A stretch of 64,000 nucleotides of DNA from Paenibacillus tritici (GCF_013204885.1 NZ_JABMKX010000011.1:62001-126000), one strand, 5' to 3'; positions 26,490 to 35,640 are shown, counted from the first letter of the stretch. Translations and numbers: made by a program. Notes: generated by a model from the letters alone, not told the origin.

Positions 26490-26552
26490 GCTGCTTTCGC
26501 CTCTTCCGTTAGTAATTTATGGTGTATAATGGTGGAAAAGGGAGGCGATCTG

Positions 26553-26750
26553 ATGTCTGAATTCTCTAATAGCGGTGGACCACCCCCCATCCAATCGAAT
26601 GATCCCGGCGGGCACAAGGCCAACCATGACGTCAATGTGCAGAAGCTTCATGCCGAAGGACCTCCGGGTTTCTGGCGGCAGATATCCGATTTGGTTATCG
26701 CAGTCGCGGTTATTGCCATTTTCATTGTTGTGATCATGTGGATCTTTTGA
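26553..26750 (+). CDS. Small membrane protein (65 aa)
   Basis: ATG at 26553 behind GGGAGGCGATC gives a 65-residue protein: a proline/glycine-rich polar N-terminus, then one C-terminal membrane segment LVIAVAVIAIFIVVIMW. A TATAAT at 26525-26530 lies just upstream. Divergent from TetR, so it may be under TetR control. No family recognised. Confidence 0.6.
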   Translation: MSEFSNSGGPPPIQSNDPGGHKANHDVNVQKLHAEGPPGFWRQISDLVIAVAVIAIFIVVIMWIF

Positions 26751-26767
26751 TGAGCTTTTCCCAAATT

Positions 26768-26814
26768 AGCGGCTGTCCCGAACGGTTTATAGGGTTCCGG
26801 GATATCCGCTTTTT
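26768..26814 (+). terminator. Terminator of the 65-aa membrane protein gene
   Basis: AGCGGCTGTCCCGAAC (26768-26783) pairs imperfectly with the arm ending GGGATATCCGCT (26810), followed by TTTT. It overlaps the stop codon of the convergent AraC gene. Confidence 0.65.
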
Positions 26815-27641
26815 GGTTCGCTCTGGGGCCTTCCTCGATATTCACTTGGAGTCTGCCCCGCGAATCTCTTGAATTGCCGCATAAAGTGTACATCATTCTC
26901 ATAGCCGCAGGTGGCGGCAATCTGGCTGATCGAGTGCGTCGTGTTCTTCAGCAGATAAGAGGCATACCCCAGCCGGTTACGGATGATATCGTTCACCACC
27001 GGCAGCCCGAAGAACTGCTTGTAGATCTGCTGGAAATAGGACTTGCTCATGTTCATTCGCTCGGCCAGGTCTTCGACAGAATACCAGGTTGAGGGCGAGC
27101 TGAGCACTTCATTTCTCATGTTCAGGAAGTCGTCATAGTATTTGCTGATCTGCTGGCGGGATTCCACATGATGCCTGATATCGCTAAGCTTCATGAACAG
27201 GCAACGGATGATGGAGTCTATAATCTCATGACGGAAGGTGCCGTTCTGCAGATTCTCCCAATGCAGCTCATTTACCTTGCGGGAGATATAAAGAGGGTCA
27301 CGGGCCTTCATTAAGGTATCCAGCGGAAGCTTCAACCGGCCGAAGAACTCATCCGCAGCCTCCAGCTCGAAATGGAACCAGTCATGCACCAGCGGAGCTT
27401 CGGCGTCCTTGTAGGAATACGGGCTGGTTCTGTTATAGATAATAAAGGTATTCGGTTCAGCTAACAACGTCAGTGCTTGAATCCTCAATTCCATTCTGCT
27501 CCGAAAGAATACGAAGACGTAATCGCCGGAGCCTTCCGGGCGGTCAATCGTCATGCCCTCCGGATGAATCACATTAGAGCCGCACCGCTTCAGGGATATC
27601 ACAATTATTTCCGCCTTTGGATTAGAGAATAGATCAGTCAA
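26787..27641 (-). CDS. AraC family transcriptional regulator
   Basis: A 284-residue regulator with an N-terminal cupin-like sensing domain (about 1-150) and two C-terminal helix-turn-helices: SVEDLAERMNMSKSYFQQIY and ISQIAATCGYENDVHFMRQF, ending FAGQTPSEYRG. Divergent from the GH2 glycosidase with about 45-100 bases between starts, so it most likely activates that gene in response to a sugar. Confidence 0.92.
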   Translation of the reverse strand: MTDLFSNPKAEIIVISLKRCGSNVIHPEGMTIDRPEGSGDYVFVFFRSRMELRIQALTLLAEPNTFIIYNRTSPYSYKDAEAPLVHDWFHFELEAADEFFGRLKLPLDTLMKARDPLYISRKVNELHWENLQNGTFRHEIIDSIIRCLFMKLSDIRHHVESRQQISKYYDDFLNMRNEVLSSPSTWYSVEDLAERMNMSKSYFQQIYKQFFGLPVVNDIIRNRLGYASYLLKNTTHSISQIAATCGYENDVHFMRQFKRFAGQTPSEYRGRPQSEPKSGYPGTL

Positions 27642-27737
27642 TAGATAGGATAAATCATTTTCTTTCTTGAAGCAAGGGAGTACTCTGTGATAGTAAATAT
27701 AGAGAATACTTCAGTTACGAGAGAGAGGATTCCCAAG

Positions 27738-29516
27738 ATGACTAGAGCGACGACGAAATTCTATATTCCGGGCTACCCGAGACCCCAGTTTGTCCGCAGC
27801 CAGTGGCTGGATCTGAACGGCGAATGGGATTTCAGCTTCGATGATAACAAGGCAGGCGTGGCTGAACGCTGGATGGACCATTTTCCGGCCACACACACGA
27901 TTAACGTTCCCTTCACCTATGAAACAGCGGCAAGCGGCATCGGTGAGGAGACCTTCCATCCGCAGATCTGGTACCGTAGGAAGCTGATTCTGTCACCGGC
28001 AGCGGAAGGGAAGCGGACCATCCTTCATTTTGAAGGCGTGGATTATCAGGCGGTCTGCTGGGTGAACGGCGGCTTCGCGGGGGAGCATGAAGGGGCATAT
28101 ACCCGGTTCTCTTGCGATATTACCGATCTGCTGAATGCGGACACCGAGAACGAGATTGTGCTGATGGTGATAGACAGCGACAGTTGTCTGCAGCCCCGGG
28201 GGAAGCAGCGCTGGGCCGGCCGGAACCATGATTCGTTCTATGTGCAGACAACAGGTATCTGGAAAAGCGTCTGGCTGGAGCATGTCCATGCCCTCCGGCT
28301 GGAGAAGGTCAAAATGACCCCGGACATTAACCGCCAGATGATCCGGTTCGATTACAGCGTGCATGGTCTGACAGATTCCGCTGATCTCCGGCTGGAGACT
28401 GAAATTACATTTAAGGGCGAGCGGGTAACCAGCTTTAGCCTTTCTGCAGATAGACCTTCGCTCACAGTGGAAGCCAGCATGACGGGCGGCATTAACGGAC
28501 CTTGGCTGCAGAACCTGTGGTCACCGGGCCATCCGAACCTGTTCGACGTAGAGTTTGTGCTGTATGCAGGCGAACAGGAGATGGACCGGGTGGGCTCTTA
28601 TTTTGGCATGCGCAACATTTCGATCCGGGACGGCCAGATTCTCCTGAACAATATCCCGTTGTACCAAAGGCTGATTCTGGACCAGGGCTACTGGCCTGAC
28701 ACTCATCTGACTCCTCCGTCTGAAGAAGCACTGGTGGAAGATATTGAAACGATGTTGGAGATGGGCTACAACGGCCTGCGCAAGCATATGAAGGTGGAGG
28801 ACGCCCGCTTCCTGTACTGGTGCGATGTTAAGGGGCTATTGGTCTGGTCTGAAATGGCAGCGGCTTATGAATTTAACGACGAAGCTATGGAACGTTTCAC
28901 CAGGGAATGGCTGGAGGTTGTGCAGCAGCAGTACAATCATCCCTGTATCATTACCTGGGTGCCTTTTAACGAATCCTGGGGTGTACAGAATATTCTTCAT
29001 GATGTCCGGCAGCAGAAATTCACGGAAGGCATTTATCATTTGACCAAATCTATTGATCCCTATCGTCCGGTAATTACGAATGACGGCTGGGAGCATACCG
29101 TGTCTGACATTCTGACCCTGCATGATTATGTGGAGCGGGGCGAAGCGTTATACACTAATTATAAGGATAAGGACTCTATTACGGGCGGCAGCGGCACGTA
29201 TAATGAATGGAAGTTTGCTTTTGCAGAAGGCTACAGCTATAAGGGACAACCGGTTATGATCAGCGAATATGGAGGGATTGCCTTTAAGAGCGGGCATGGC
29301 TGGGGTTATGGTGATCAGGTGGATACGGAGGAAGCTTTCCTGGAGCGGTTCGGCAGCTTAACCCGTGCGATTCAGGAGATTCCCTTCATCTCCGGTTACT
29401 GTTATACACAGATTACGGATGTCCAGGATGAGGTAAACGGCTTACTGAGCGAAGACCGCAAACCGAAGGTACCGCTGGAGAAGATCCGGGAGATTAACCT
29501 GAAGCGTGGGATGTAA
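27738..29516 (+). CDS. Glycoside hydrolase family 2 protein (beta-galactosidase/glucuronidase-like)
   Basis: A 592-residue cytoplasmic glycosidase. The N-terminal sugar-binding domain has LDLNGEWDFSFDD, then IWYRRKLIL and HFEGVDYQAVCWVNG; an immunoglobulin-like domain follows; the TIM barrel begins near LRKHMKVEDARFLYWCDVKG. The acid/base glutamate is in WVPFNESWG and the nucleophile glutamate in MISEYGG. It is shorter than LacZ (about 1,000) and lacks the fifth domain. Start at ATG 27738 behind GAGAGAGG; an alternative GTG at 27687 with AGGGAG cannot be excluded. Specificity unknown. Confidence 0.92.
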   Translation: MTRATTKFYIPGYPRPQFVRSQWLDLNGEWDFSFDDNKAGVAERWMDHFPATHTINVPFTYETAASGIGEETFHPQIWYRRKLILSPAAEGKRTILHFEGVDYQAVCWVNGGFAGEHEGAYTRFSCDITDLLNADTENEIVLMVIDSDSCLQPRGKQRWAGRNHDSFYVQTTGIWKSVWLEHVHALRLEKVKMTPDINRQMIRFDYSVHGLTDSADLRLETEITFKGERVTSFSLSADRPSLTVEASMTGGINGPWLQNLWSPGHPNLFDVEFVLYAGEQEMDRVGSYFGMRNISIRDGQILLNNIPLYQRLILDQGYWPDTHLTPPSEEALVEDIETMLEMGYNGLRKHMKVEDARFLYWCDVKGLLVWSEMAAAYEFNDEAMERFTREWLEVVQQQYNHPCIITWVPFNESWGVQNILHDVRQQKFTEGIYHLTKSIDPYRPVITNDGWEHTVSDILTLHDYVERGEALYTNYKDKDSITGGSGTYNEWKFAFAEGYSYKGQPVMISEYGGIAFKSGHGWGYGDQVDTEEAFLERFGSLTRAIQEIPFISGYCYTQITDVQDEVNGLLSEDRKPKVPLEKIREINLKRGM

Positions 29517-29541
29517 ACTCTTTCAAAAATCAGTGAAGGGG

Positions 29542-29570
29542 TTGACGGACTAAGAATATTACACTATCAT
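29542..29570 (+). promoter_or_regulatory. Sigma-A promoter of the NlpC/P60 gene
   Basis: TTGACG (29542-29547) and TATCAT (29565-29570) separated by 17 bases, 71 bases before the TTG start. Confidence 0.55.
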
Positions 29571-29640
29571 TCATATTAGTTACAAAAAATTAATATTTGT
29601 CAGGCGGCATGAGCCGGCAAGAAAGGAGACTGAGTTCTTT

Positions 29641-30114
29641 TTGAAGAAAGGTATCGTATGGCTTCTGGGTATTGTACTATTGTTCTCCATAGGATCTGAA
29701 AGAGCATCTGCGGATGATCGCTCCAAGCTTGACCAAGAGGTTAGTGAGGTGATGGGAACTCCTTATAAATGGGGAGGAACCAGGGTATCTGAAGGGTTTG
29801 ACTGTTCCGGATTTATTTTATACATATTTGGTAAGTTCAATCTGGATCTTCCGAGAACATCCAAGTCCCAGGCATCTGCTGGCGATTATGTAGCCAAGTC
29901 CGATTTGCGGCCGGGTGATCTGGTCTTTTTCGAAACCGGGGGTAATGGAATCTCACATGCAGGAATCTATGTGGGTGACAACAAATTTGCACATTCCTCA
30001 AGCAGCAACGGGGTTACCATCACCAAGCTGTCTTCAGGCTATTACAAGGACAAATATGTTACCGCCAGAAGAATCGCTTCAGAGACTAGTTATCTGAAGA
30101 TGACTGGCAACTAA
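29641..30114 (+). CDS. Secreted NlpC/P60 (C40) peptidase
   Basis: A 157-residue exported enzyme starting at TTG 29641 (AAAGGAG about 12 bases upstream). Signal peptide MKKGIVWLLGIVLLFSIGSE with cleavage after RASA. The catalytic domain has GTPYKWGG, Cys in GFDCSGFILYIF, DLRPGDLVFF and His in SHAGIYVGDNKFAHSS. These enzymes cut the D-Glu to diamino-acid bond in peptidoglycan stem peptides. It has no cell-wall-binding repeats, so it is a minimal version. Followed by a strong terminator. Confidence 0.92.
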   Translation: MKKGIVWLLGIVLLFSIGSERASADDRSKLDQEVSEVMGTPYKWGGTRVSEGFDCSGFILYIFGKFNLDLPRTSKSQASAGDYVAKSDLRPGDLVFFETGGNGISHAGIYVGDNKFAHSSSSNGVTITKLSSGYYKDKYVTARRIASETSYLKMTGN

Positions 30115-30132
30115 ATATAGGGATACACAGAG

Positions 30133-30160
30133 CCTCTAGACTTTCTAGAGGTTTTATTTT
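30133..30160 (+). terminator. Rho-independent terminator of the NlpC/P60 gene
   Basis: CCTCTAGA (30133-30140) pairs with TCTAGAGG (30144-30151), followed by TTTTATTTT. Confidence 0.88.
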
Positions 30161-30165
30161 GTGAG

Positions 30166-30226
30166 TTGACACGCCAAAGAAGTGTAATTATAATGGTCGT
30201 AGCAACTATAATCACGACTACTATAT
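30166..30226 (+). promoter_or_regulatory. Promoter and operator of the MarR gene
   Basis: TTGACA (30166-30171) and TATAAT (30189-30194) are 17 bases apart. Just downstream lies TAGCAACTAT-N4-ACGACTACTATA (30200-30225), which recurs almost unchanged ahead of the MFS gene. Confidence 0.75.
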
Positions 30227-30248
30227 AAGAGGTTAGAGGAGGTCAACC

Positions 30249-30674
30249 TTGGAGTTAGAACAATATATTGGTGTCAATGTGCAGCGTGCGGCACTTAAGC
30301 TGAATAATTATTATCAAAAGGTAGTCAATCCGTTCGACATCACAGTAGATCAGTGGGAGATACTAATCGTGTTGTGGGAGAAAGAAGGGATTACGCAAAA
30401 GGAGCTTGCCGAGAGGCTGTACAAGGACCAGACGAATGTCGCACGAATGCTGTTCAAGCTGGAGAAGAAGGAATTTATATATCGTGTGGTTCATGAGGCG
30501 GACCGAAGATCGTTGCGTGTGTATCTAACTCCTAAAGGACGGGAGATCAAAGAAGAGATTCTTGCCCCATCCATGGATGCCTATAACAAAACCATCCAGG
30601 GGTTATCCCAGGAGGAAGTTGACACGTTTAGAAGGGTTCTTACTGTAATCTACAATAACGTAAAAGATTTATAG
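30249..30674 (+). CDS. MarR family transcriptional regulator
   Basis: A 141-residue winged-helix repressor starting at TTG 30249 behind AGAGGAGG. The DNA-binding part is QKELAERLYKDQTNVARMLF followed by KLEKKEFIYRVVHEADRRSL, with the wing Asp-Arg-Arg motif. It precedes an MFS exporter, and both carry the same 26-base operator, so it very likely represses itself and the pump until a toxic compound binds. Confidence 0.9.
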   Translation: MELEQYIGVNVQRAALKLNNYYQKVVNPFDITVDQWEILIVLWEKEGITQKELAERLYKDQTNVARMLFKLEKKEFIYRVVHEADRRSLRVYLTPKGREIKEEILAPSMDAYNKTIQGLSQEEVDTFRRVLTVIYNNVKDL

Positions 30675-30680
30675 CCTAAA

Positions 30681-30719
30681 GAAGAGACTCTCTATAATCA
30701 AAAGGAAGAGAGTTCTTCG
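30681..30719 (+). terminator. Hairpin between MarR and MFS genes
   Basis: GAAGAGACTCTCT pairs with AGAGAGTTCTTC. No clear T-run follows, so it may be an attenuator rather than a full terminator. Confidence 0.45.
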
Positions 30720-30734
30720 GCTATATACTTGCTT

Positions 30735-30762
30735 TAGCAACTATGGCTATGACTACTATAAT
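30735..30762 (+). promoter_or_regulatory. Second copy of the MarR operator, ahead of the MFS gene
   Basis: TAGCAACTAT-N4-ATGACTACTATAAT repeats the element at 30200-30225; its 3' end forms a TATAAT -10 box (30757-30762). Confidence 0.65.
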
Positions 30763-30795
30763 TGTAAAACTTATTTTTAGAAGGAGAGTTGACGG

Positions 30796-32181
30796 ATGGA
30801 AGTATCATCAAAAGAAGCAGGGGTTTTCGACTCCAGGTATAGAGCGTTGACAATCGGAATTATTCTTGCTGTAACTACCGTTGCATTTGAAGGTTTAGCT
30901 GTGGTTACAATTGCTCCAAGCCTGGCTCAAAAATTAAACGGGCTCCATTTGTACGGCTGGATATTCAGCTCTTTTCTGTTGGCACAAATCCTGGGCACGA
31001 TGATCATAGGGGCGCGGATCAACAAAAACGGCGTATTTGCCTCGTTTGGCCTATCCATACTTTTTTTTGTGATCGGCATCGTGATTGCGGCCACTTCCGT
31101 GAATATGATTACTCTGCTCATAGGGAGAGTGTTTCAAGGTTTTGGCGGAGGGGCTATCATTACATGTGTGTATTACAGCATTACCTTGGGTTATCCCGAT
31201 AAGCTGAGAACGAGAATACTGGCTTTGTTTTCCGGTGCATATATTCTGCCGGCATTAATCGGCCCTTATATTGCCGGGCTTCTAGCGGAGCATATCTCCT
31301 GGAGAGTTGTTTTTTGGCTTGTGCTTCCCTTCATAGGTTTGGCTGTCATGCTGACGCTTCCGGCTTTCCGCAAATTTACAGTTAGAGAGAGCAATCCTTC
31401 CAATGGAAGCCGAAAAGAAGGTTTTGCCGTACTCCTGACTATTGGAGCGGGAATGCTGCTGGCAGGGCTAGGCTTCATAACCGACTGGAAAGGAATGGTG
31501 CTGTCGGCAGCAGGACTCATTATCATGATTCAGCCCTTGCGGAAGCTGCTGCCTGAGGGTACTTTAAGTGTCAGGAGAGGGCTTCCGGCTACGATTGCTT
31601 CCAGAGGGTTCTTTGTGGCCAGTTATAACGCGACCGAGAGCTATGTCGTCCTGGCTTTGACAGATGTGAAGAAGCTGCCTGCAGATCGGGCGGGACTAAT
31701 CGTAGCTGCGGGTGCCTTAAGCTGGTCAGCGGCAGCCTGGCTTCAGTCCAAGTTAGATGCCAAAGACCATGGGACGGGCCGGAAGAAGCGGGTAACCGTG
31801 GGTATTGGACTCATGGTCATTGGAGTTGCGGCAGTCATCCTCGCGGTTAGCCTCGCCGAAGGGGGAATTGTATTTGCTGTAATTTCACAGCTCTTCACCG
31901 GATTCGGCATCGGTCTGGCACATCCTACGACTGGAGCGATTGCCCTGCAGCATACTAAGACAGGTGAAGAAGGGGAGATTGCCGCCAGCCTTCAGTTTAC
32001 CGACGCCTTTAGTCCGGGACTAAGCATCGGAATCGGCGGCGCCCTCATTGCTGTTAGCCAATCCCTGAATTTGGGGCTGTTGACGGGGATTATATTGGCT
32101 TTGTCACTTCAATTGTTATTCGTTCTTGTGAGCTTTACGCTTTCCTTCCGCATTAAGCAGGCGAAGGCCGCGGATATGTGA
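30796..32181 (+). CDS. MFS drug-efflux transporter
   Basis: A 461-residue multi-span membrane protein. The N-terminus has LYGWIFSSFLLAQILGTMII and the MFS motif A-like GARINKNG; the motif C region GAYILPALIGPYIAGLLAEH is typical of drug:proton antiporters. A start at 30796 behind AGAAGGAGAG is clear. Located after a MarR repressor with a shared operator; likely exports an antibiotic or other toxic compound. Substrate unknown. Confidence 0.9.
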   Translation: MEVSSKEAGVFDSRYRALTIGIILAVTTVAFEGLAVVTIAPSLAQKLNGLHLYGWIFSSFLLAQILGTMIIGARINKNGVFASFGLSILFFVIGIVIAATSVNMITLLIGRVFQGFGGGAIITCVYYSITLGYPDKLRTRILALFSGAYILPALIGPYIAGLLAEHISWRVVFWLVLPFIGLAVMLTLPAFRKFTVRESNPSNGSRKEGFAVLLTIGAGMLLAGLGFITDWKGMVLSAAGLIIMIQPLRKLLPEGTLSVRRGLPATIASRGFFVASYNATESYVVLALTDVKKLPADRAGLIVAAGALSWSAAAWLQSKLDAKDHGTGRKKRVTVGIGLMVIGVAAVILAVSLAEGGIVFAVISQLFTGFGIGLAHPTTGAIALQHTKTGEEGEIAASLQFTDAFSPGLSIGIGGALIAVSQSLNLGLLTGIILALSLQLLFVLVSFTLSFRIKQAKAADM

Positions 32182-32186
32182 GAGCA

Positions 32187-33899
32187 TCACTTTGTAAAAG
32201 ATTCTTTAAACCGGTCCTTCCACCAGCGTCTGCGAATTTCCTTTCCCCATTGGTTACCGTGAACTCTTAATGTATTTACCCGCCAGTACATTGGCGGGTG
32301 ATCCATGATTTGAAATTCCAAGAATCTTAAGAGCCAAGGTGACCTGGCAAGGGATGACCTTCCTTCTTTTAGATCCTCTTTTTTCATGCTGTACGTAGCT
32401 GTTTTTTGCATGGCTTCATCTTGAGAGGTAGCGAGAGCCGCCAAGCTATCAGCCATTTGCAGCGTTCCTCCATCAAGAAATGAAGCGCCCAGATGATCTG
32501 CCCTTACTTCCATCAACTGAGAACAAAAGGATTGAAATACTGGAAATAGAATGATCAGCAGCCAAACTAATAAAAATATAGGAATAGCAAAAGCTTCAAT
32601 ATCAGAAACTTGTTTGAAGATCAATAAGAGACCACCAGCAACAATTAACATTAATAGAACTCTATACAGTTGCCCGTATAAGATATCTCTTTTCTTAACA
32701 TGAACTGCTTCGTGGGCTAATATCCCTTCAATGGCATCTATGGGCAGATTTAATGTGGCGGTTGTTAAAGTTACCATCGACCGTCCAATATTCATACCTG
32801 TTGCCAGCCCATTGTATTGTGCGGAATCTGTCTCATAAACCTTCACGTTGGGAATACCGGCTTTTGCAAAGATCTTGTCAGCTGCTGAGATCACTTTAGG
32901 ATCGGTTACAGCCTTAGCATCCATGGCAACCTTTAGTACACGATCAGAGATATAGATATTGAATAACCAATACATAATCGCCATAGTAACCATCAGCCAC
33001 GCAGGAGTTCTAAAGTAGTACAAGAGTAATAAAACGCCCGTATAAGCAGATACACCCTTTACTGTTATCGCAAAATAGAACTTGCCAAGAAGCCGTTTGA
33101 TATTCCTTTTATGATAGAAGGGTAGAACGAAAACCTCATTTTCAATTGTGCTTTCAGATTTCGTTTCCGTCTCCAATGCTGCTTTCCATTGTTCTGTTTC
33201 TTGGATGGTCAGATAGATGGTTTCTCCTGGTAAAAGAAGCCGTAATACTTTGTTAAAGCTGGTTGTAAAGTCGGTATTTGATGAGAACAGGGTAAGATAG
33301 GGATGAAGTTTTAACAGGTCTACCGTTGATTCAATGGTTGTCTCCTGTATATCCTGGATGGAGAACTTTCTGGAGGCCAAGCGGGACAGGATATACAGGT
33401 TACCTTGTTGTTTAGAATAATACAGACGAGTTGTAAAATAGGTGACAAAACGTTTGATCATTTCGGTAATAGCAATGAGCATCCCGTATACGATAAAGTA
33501 TTTCAGTAAGCTAAACTCTGGTCCATAGATCAAAAAGAAGGTGGCCCCCGTAAATACAAGGATTGAAATTCCCAATTCCGCGAATATCCGTTGACTATTT
33601 CGAACAATTTCGATTTCCGTTACTTCCAGTTGCCTGATTTCTTCCAGTAACTCTCCATACTTTCCCTGACCAGCCATCAAAAGAGAGATAGCCAAGTATC
33701 CGGCCGAAACAAACGAGAAATAGATGAAACCTTCCGGAAAGCCATGCTGATAGAAGATGAACCCAATGGCTGCAATAGCACCGGCAATTTCACTCCCATA
33801 ACCCAAAGAACGACTCCATTTTCCGGTAAAGGTACCGAGCAAATATATGCTAGAACCCATTAAAAGATAGAATATAGCTTCAAAGATACTAGGAAATAT
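32187..33899 (-). CDS. M48 family membrane zinc metalloprotease
   Basis: About 570 residues with several membrane helices. The zinc site HEAVH is in ILAHEAVHVKKRDI and the third ligand region in EVRADHLGASF; the preceding NGLATGMNIGRSMV is the HtpX-like block. Family members degrade misfolded membrane proteins. The nearest ATG (33860) lacks any ribosome binding site, while AGGAGG sits just ahead of an in-frame ATA at 33899 that adds IFPSIFEAIFYLL, completing the first membrane helix. I annotate that start but it is unconventional. Third gene of a PadR-controlled operon. Confidence 0.85.
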   Translation of the reverse strand: MFPSIFEAIFYLLMGSSIYLLGTFTGKWSRSLGYGSEIAGAIAAIGFIFYQHGFPEGFIYFSFVSAGYLAISLLMAGQGKYGELLEEIRQLEVTEIEIVRNSQRIFAELGISILVFTGATFFLIYGPEFSLLKYFIVYGMLIAITEMIKRFVTYFTTRLYYSKQQGNLYILSRLASRKFSIQDIQETTIESTVDLLKLHPYLTLFSSNTDFTTSFNKVLRLLLPGETIYLTIQETEQWKAALETETKSESTIENEVFVLPFYHKRNIKRLLGKFYFAITVKGVSAYTGVLLLLYYFRTPAWLMVTMAIMYWLFNIYISDRVLKVAMDAKAVTDPKVISAADKIFAKAGIPNVKVYETDSAQYNGLATGMNIGRSMVTLTTATLNLPIDAIEGILAHEAVHVKKRDILYGQLYRVLLMLIVAGGLLLIFKQVSDIEAFAIPIFLLVWLLIILFPVFQSFCSQLMEVRADHLGASFLDGGTLQMADSLAALATSQDEAMQKTATYSMKKEDLKEGRSSLARSPWLLRFLEFQIMDHPPMYWRVNTLRVHGNQWGKEIRRRWWKDRFKESFTK

Positions 33900-33932
33900 G
33901 ATAATAACCTCCTGTCTAATAGAAATTGCCGG

Positions 33933-34532
33933 TCAACGTTTCTTGTTTAGAAGTGAACCAAATAACGAGTAGAGAATGACAACAAGACTTACAATAGCAG
34001 TCATATAGGCAGCACCATCGTGAAGAACAAGAGAGGGGCTGGCAGGCAGTATACGACCCGACAGAAGGAAGAATCCGACATATACAAGCAAAACGAAGGT
34101 TCCCAGCCCGTACATCATCCAGAAAGAGTTGCGCTTAGAAGAGAAAGAGCCGGCACGAAGAATAATGAATAAAACATAGAACAAGGCTAGTGAGAGTACC
34201 AGATACACGATATTCTCATATAGCGAAATGGTGAGTTCTCCGCTAAAACCGTAGAGAAAACGCCACATAAGAAGCAAAGGGACGATGGGGGCAATGATTT
34301 TGATTTGTTCCCACTTCGATGTTGCAGGAAGCTCCTGGATGATCTCATTACAAAAGGACTTAGGGTCTTGACCAAATACTTGTTCGAACGATTTGCCCTC
34401 TTGCTGAGCCGTTAATAAATGATCTTCGAGTTCCATGAGGATCTCACTTGCTTTTGTATCGGATACGGAAAAATGACTCTGAATGTAGAATCTCATTTCG
34501 TTTAAGAGAGATTTATTTTTTTCATTCAACAT
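33933..34532 (-). CDS. HAAS/DUF1700-like membrane protein
   Basis: A 199-residue protein: the N-terminal helical domain (SETKASEIL-like region, here SVSDTKASEILMELEDHLLT) matches the HAAS/DUF1700/DUF1129 pattern that often sits next to PadR regulators. Four membrane segments follow (about 80-195). Start directly abuts the PadR stop (34533). These proteins are thought to be anti-activators or signal partners; actual role unknown here. Confidence 0.75.
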   Translation of the reverse strand: MLNEKNKSLLNEMRFYIQSHFSVSDTKASEILMELEDHLLTAQQEGKSFEQVFGQDPKSFCNEIIQELPATSKWEQIKIIAPIVPLLLMWRFLYGFSGELTISLYENIVYLVLSLALFYVLFIILRAGSFSSKRNSFWMMYGLGTFVLLVYVGFFLLSGRILPASPSLVLHDGAAYMTAIVSLVVILYSLFGSLLNKKR

Positions 34533-34871
34533 TTAGGCATCATCCTCTTTTCTGTAATTCCTATCCATAATATTGTTCACTGATTGACTCAGTTCATTCC
34601 AATTTTCACGGAATAATTGAAGCTGCTGTTCCCCTTTAAGGGTTAGATGATAATACTTACGGTTAGGTCCCGAAGGAGAGGGGCGTTGTGTACTTGCGAT
34701 AGTTCCTTCCTTTTCTAGACGAAGCAAGAGGGGGTAAATACTACCTTCCCTTGCGAACACGAAGCCACTACTAGCAAGTTTCTCCATAATTTCGTATCCG
34801 TAGGTTTCCTCTTCACCAATAACTGCAAGAAGACAGCCCTCAAGCACCCCTCGAACCATTTGAGTAAACAC
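34533..34871 (-). CDS. PadR family transcriptional regulator
   Basis: A 112-residue winged-helix repressor: MVRGVLEGCLLAVIGEEETY then GYEIMEKLASSGFVF, GSIYPLLLRLEKEGTIAS and the wing GPNRKYYHLTLKGEQQL. The GTG at 34871 has GGAGG at the right distance; the TTG at 34886 lies in the binding site. Two copies of a palindrome lie upstream. Probably represses its own operon with the HAAS-like protein and the M48 protease. Confidence 0.92.
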   Translation of the reverse strand: MFTQMVRGVLEGCLLAVIGEEETYGYEIMEKLASSGFVFAREGSIYPLLLRLEKEGTIASTQRPSPSGPNRKYYHLTLKGEQQLQLFRENWNELSQSVNNIMDRNYRKEDDA

Positions 34872-34902
34872 GAAGCAATCCTCCAATCGTAGATTTCTGG
34901 AC

Positions 34903-34958
34903 TATCTTGCACAACAAGGTACCGGATTGAAAAAATAGCTATCTTGCATAACAAGGTA
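34903..34958 (-). promoter_or_regulatory. Twin PadR operators
   Basis: TATCTTG-N5-CAAGGTA occurs twice, at 34903-34921 and 34940-34958, with identical arms and 37 bases between centres, just upstream of the PadR gene. Two dimers could sit on nearly the same helical face. Confidence 0.75.
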
Positions 34959-35055
34959 GCGATTAGAGTATATCTTAATCCTATTTGTAATGCAACTTAA
35001 GCGGACTTGCACTAGCTCCTAATTACAGGTTTAGTTAGCCATAGTAGGGAAGAGT

Positions 35056-35640
35056 ATGCACACAGTGTTGAAGCAATGTCCGGTTATAGAAAATGAGAAA
35101 TTTCTGGTTCGTCTGGTTTCAGAAGCCGATGCAAATGATCTGCTAAGAGTTTACAGTGACAAGAATGCTTTGCCGTTTTTTAATAGCGATAATTGTAATG
35201 GGAATATATTCTATTATCAATCAGAAGAGGAGATTGTTGAACTTATCAAATTTTGGATATGGGAATATGAATGTAAACGTTATGTACGATTCTCAATTGT
35301 TGATAAAATATGCAACGAGGTAATTGGAACTATAGAGCTGTTCAAAAGAATCTCAAATGATCACTTCAATGGATCGGGAATTATGAGATTAGATGTCCGA
35401 AGTGATTTCGAAAATAAGCAAGCGTTGTACGAGATTATGACGATAATAACCAATCCGGCATTTGAGCTTGTTCAGTGTTCAATGATAGCCACTAAGGCAG
35501 TTAACTATGCAGTTGAACGAATCGAAGCTCTTGAGACAATGAATTATGTTAAAACAAAGGATAGGTTATTAGCGGCTGATGGAGAAAGCTATAGTGATTA
35601 TTGGGTAATTACACAGGGGGTAATAACACAACAAAATTAA
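35056..35640 (+). CDS. GNAT family N-acetyltransferase (RimJ/RimL-like)
   Basis: A 194-residue protein beginning with the RimJ/L pattern FLVRLVSEADANDLLRVYSD, then RFSIVDKICNEVIGTIELF. The acetyl-CoA loop is less clear: MRLDVRSDFENKQALYEIMT lacks the usual RGxG, so activity may be changed. AT-rich like its surroundings. Single gene, start behind AGGGAAGAG. Substrate unknown. Confidence 0.7.
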   Translation: MHTVLKQCPVIENEKFLVRLVSEADANDLLRVYSDKNALPFFNSDNCNGNIFYYQSEEEIVELIKFWIWEYECKRYVRFSIVDKICNEVIGTIELFKRISNDHFNGSGIMRLDVRSDFENKQALYEIMTIITNPAFELVQCSMIATKAVNYAVERIEALETMNYVKTKDRLLAADGESYSDYWVITQGVITQQN

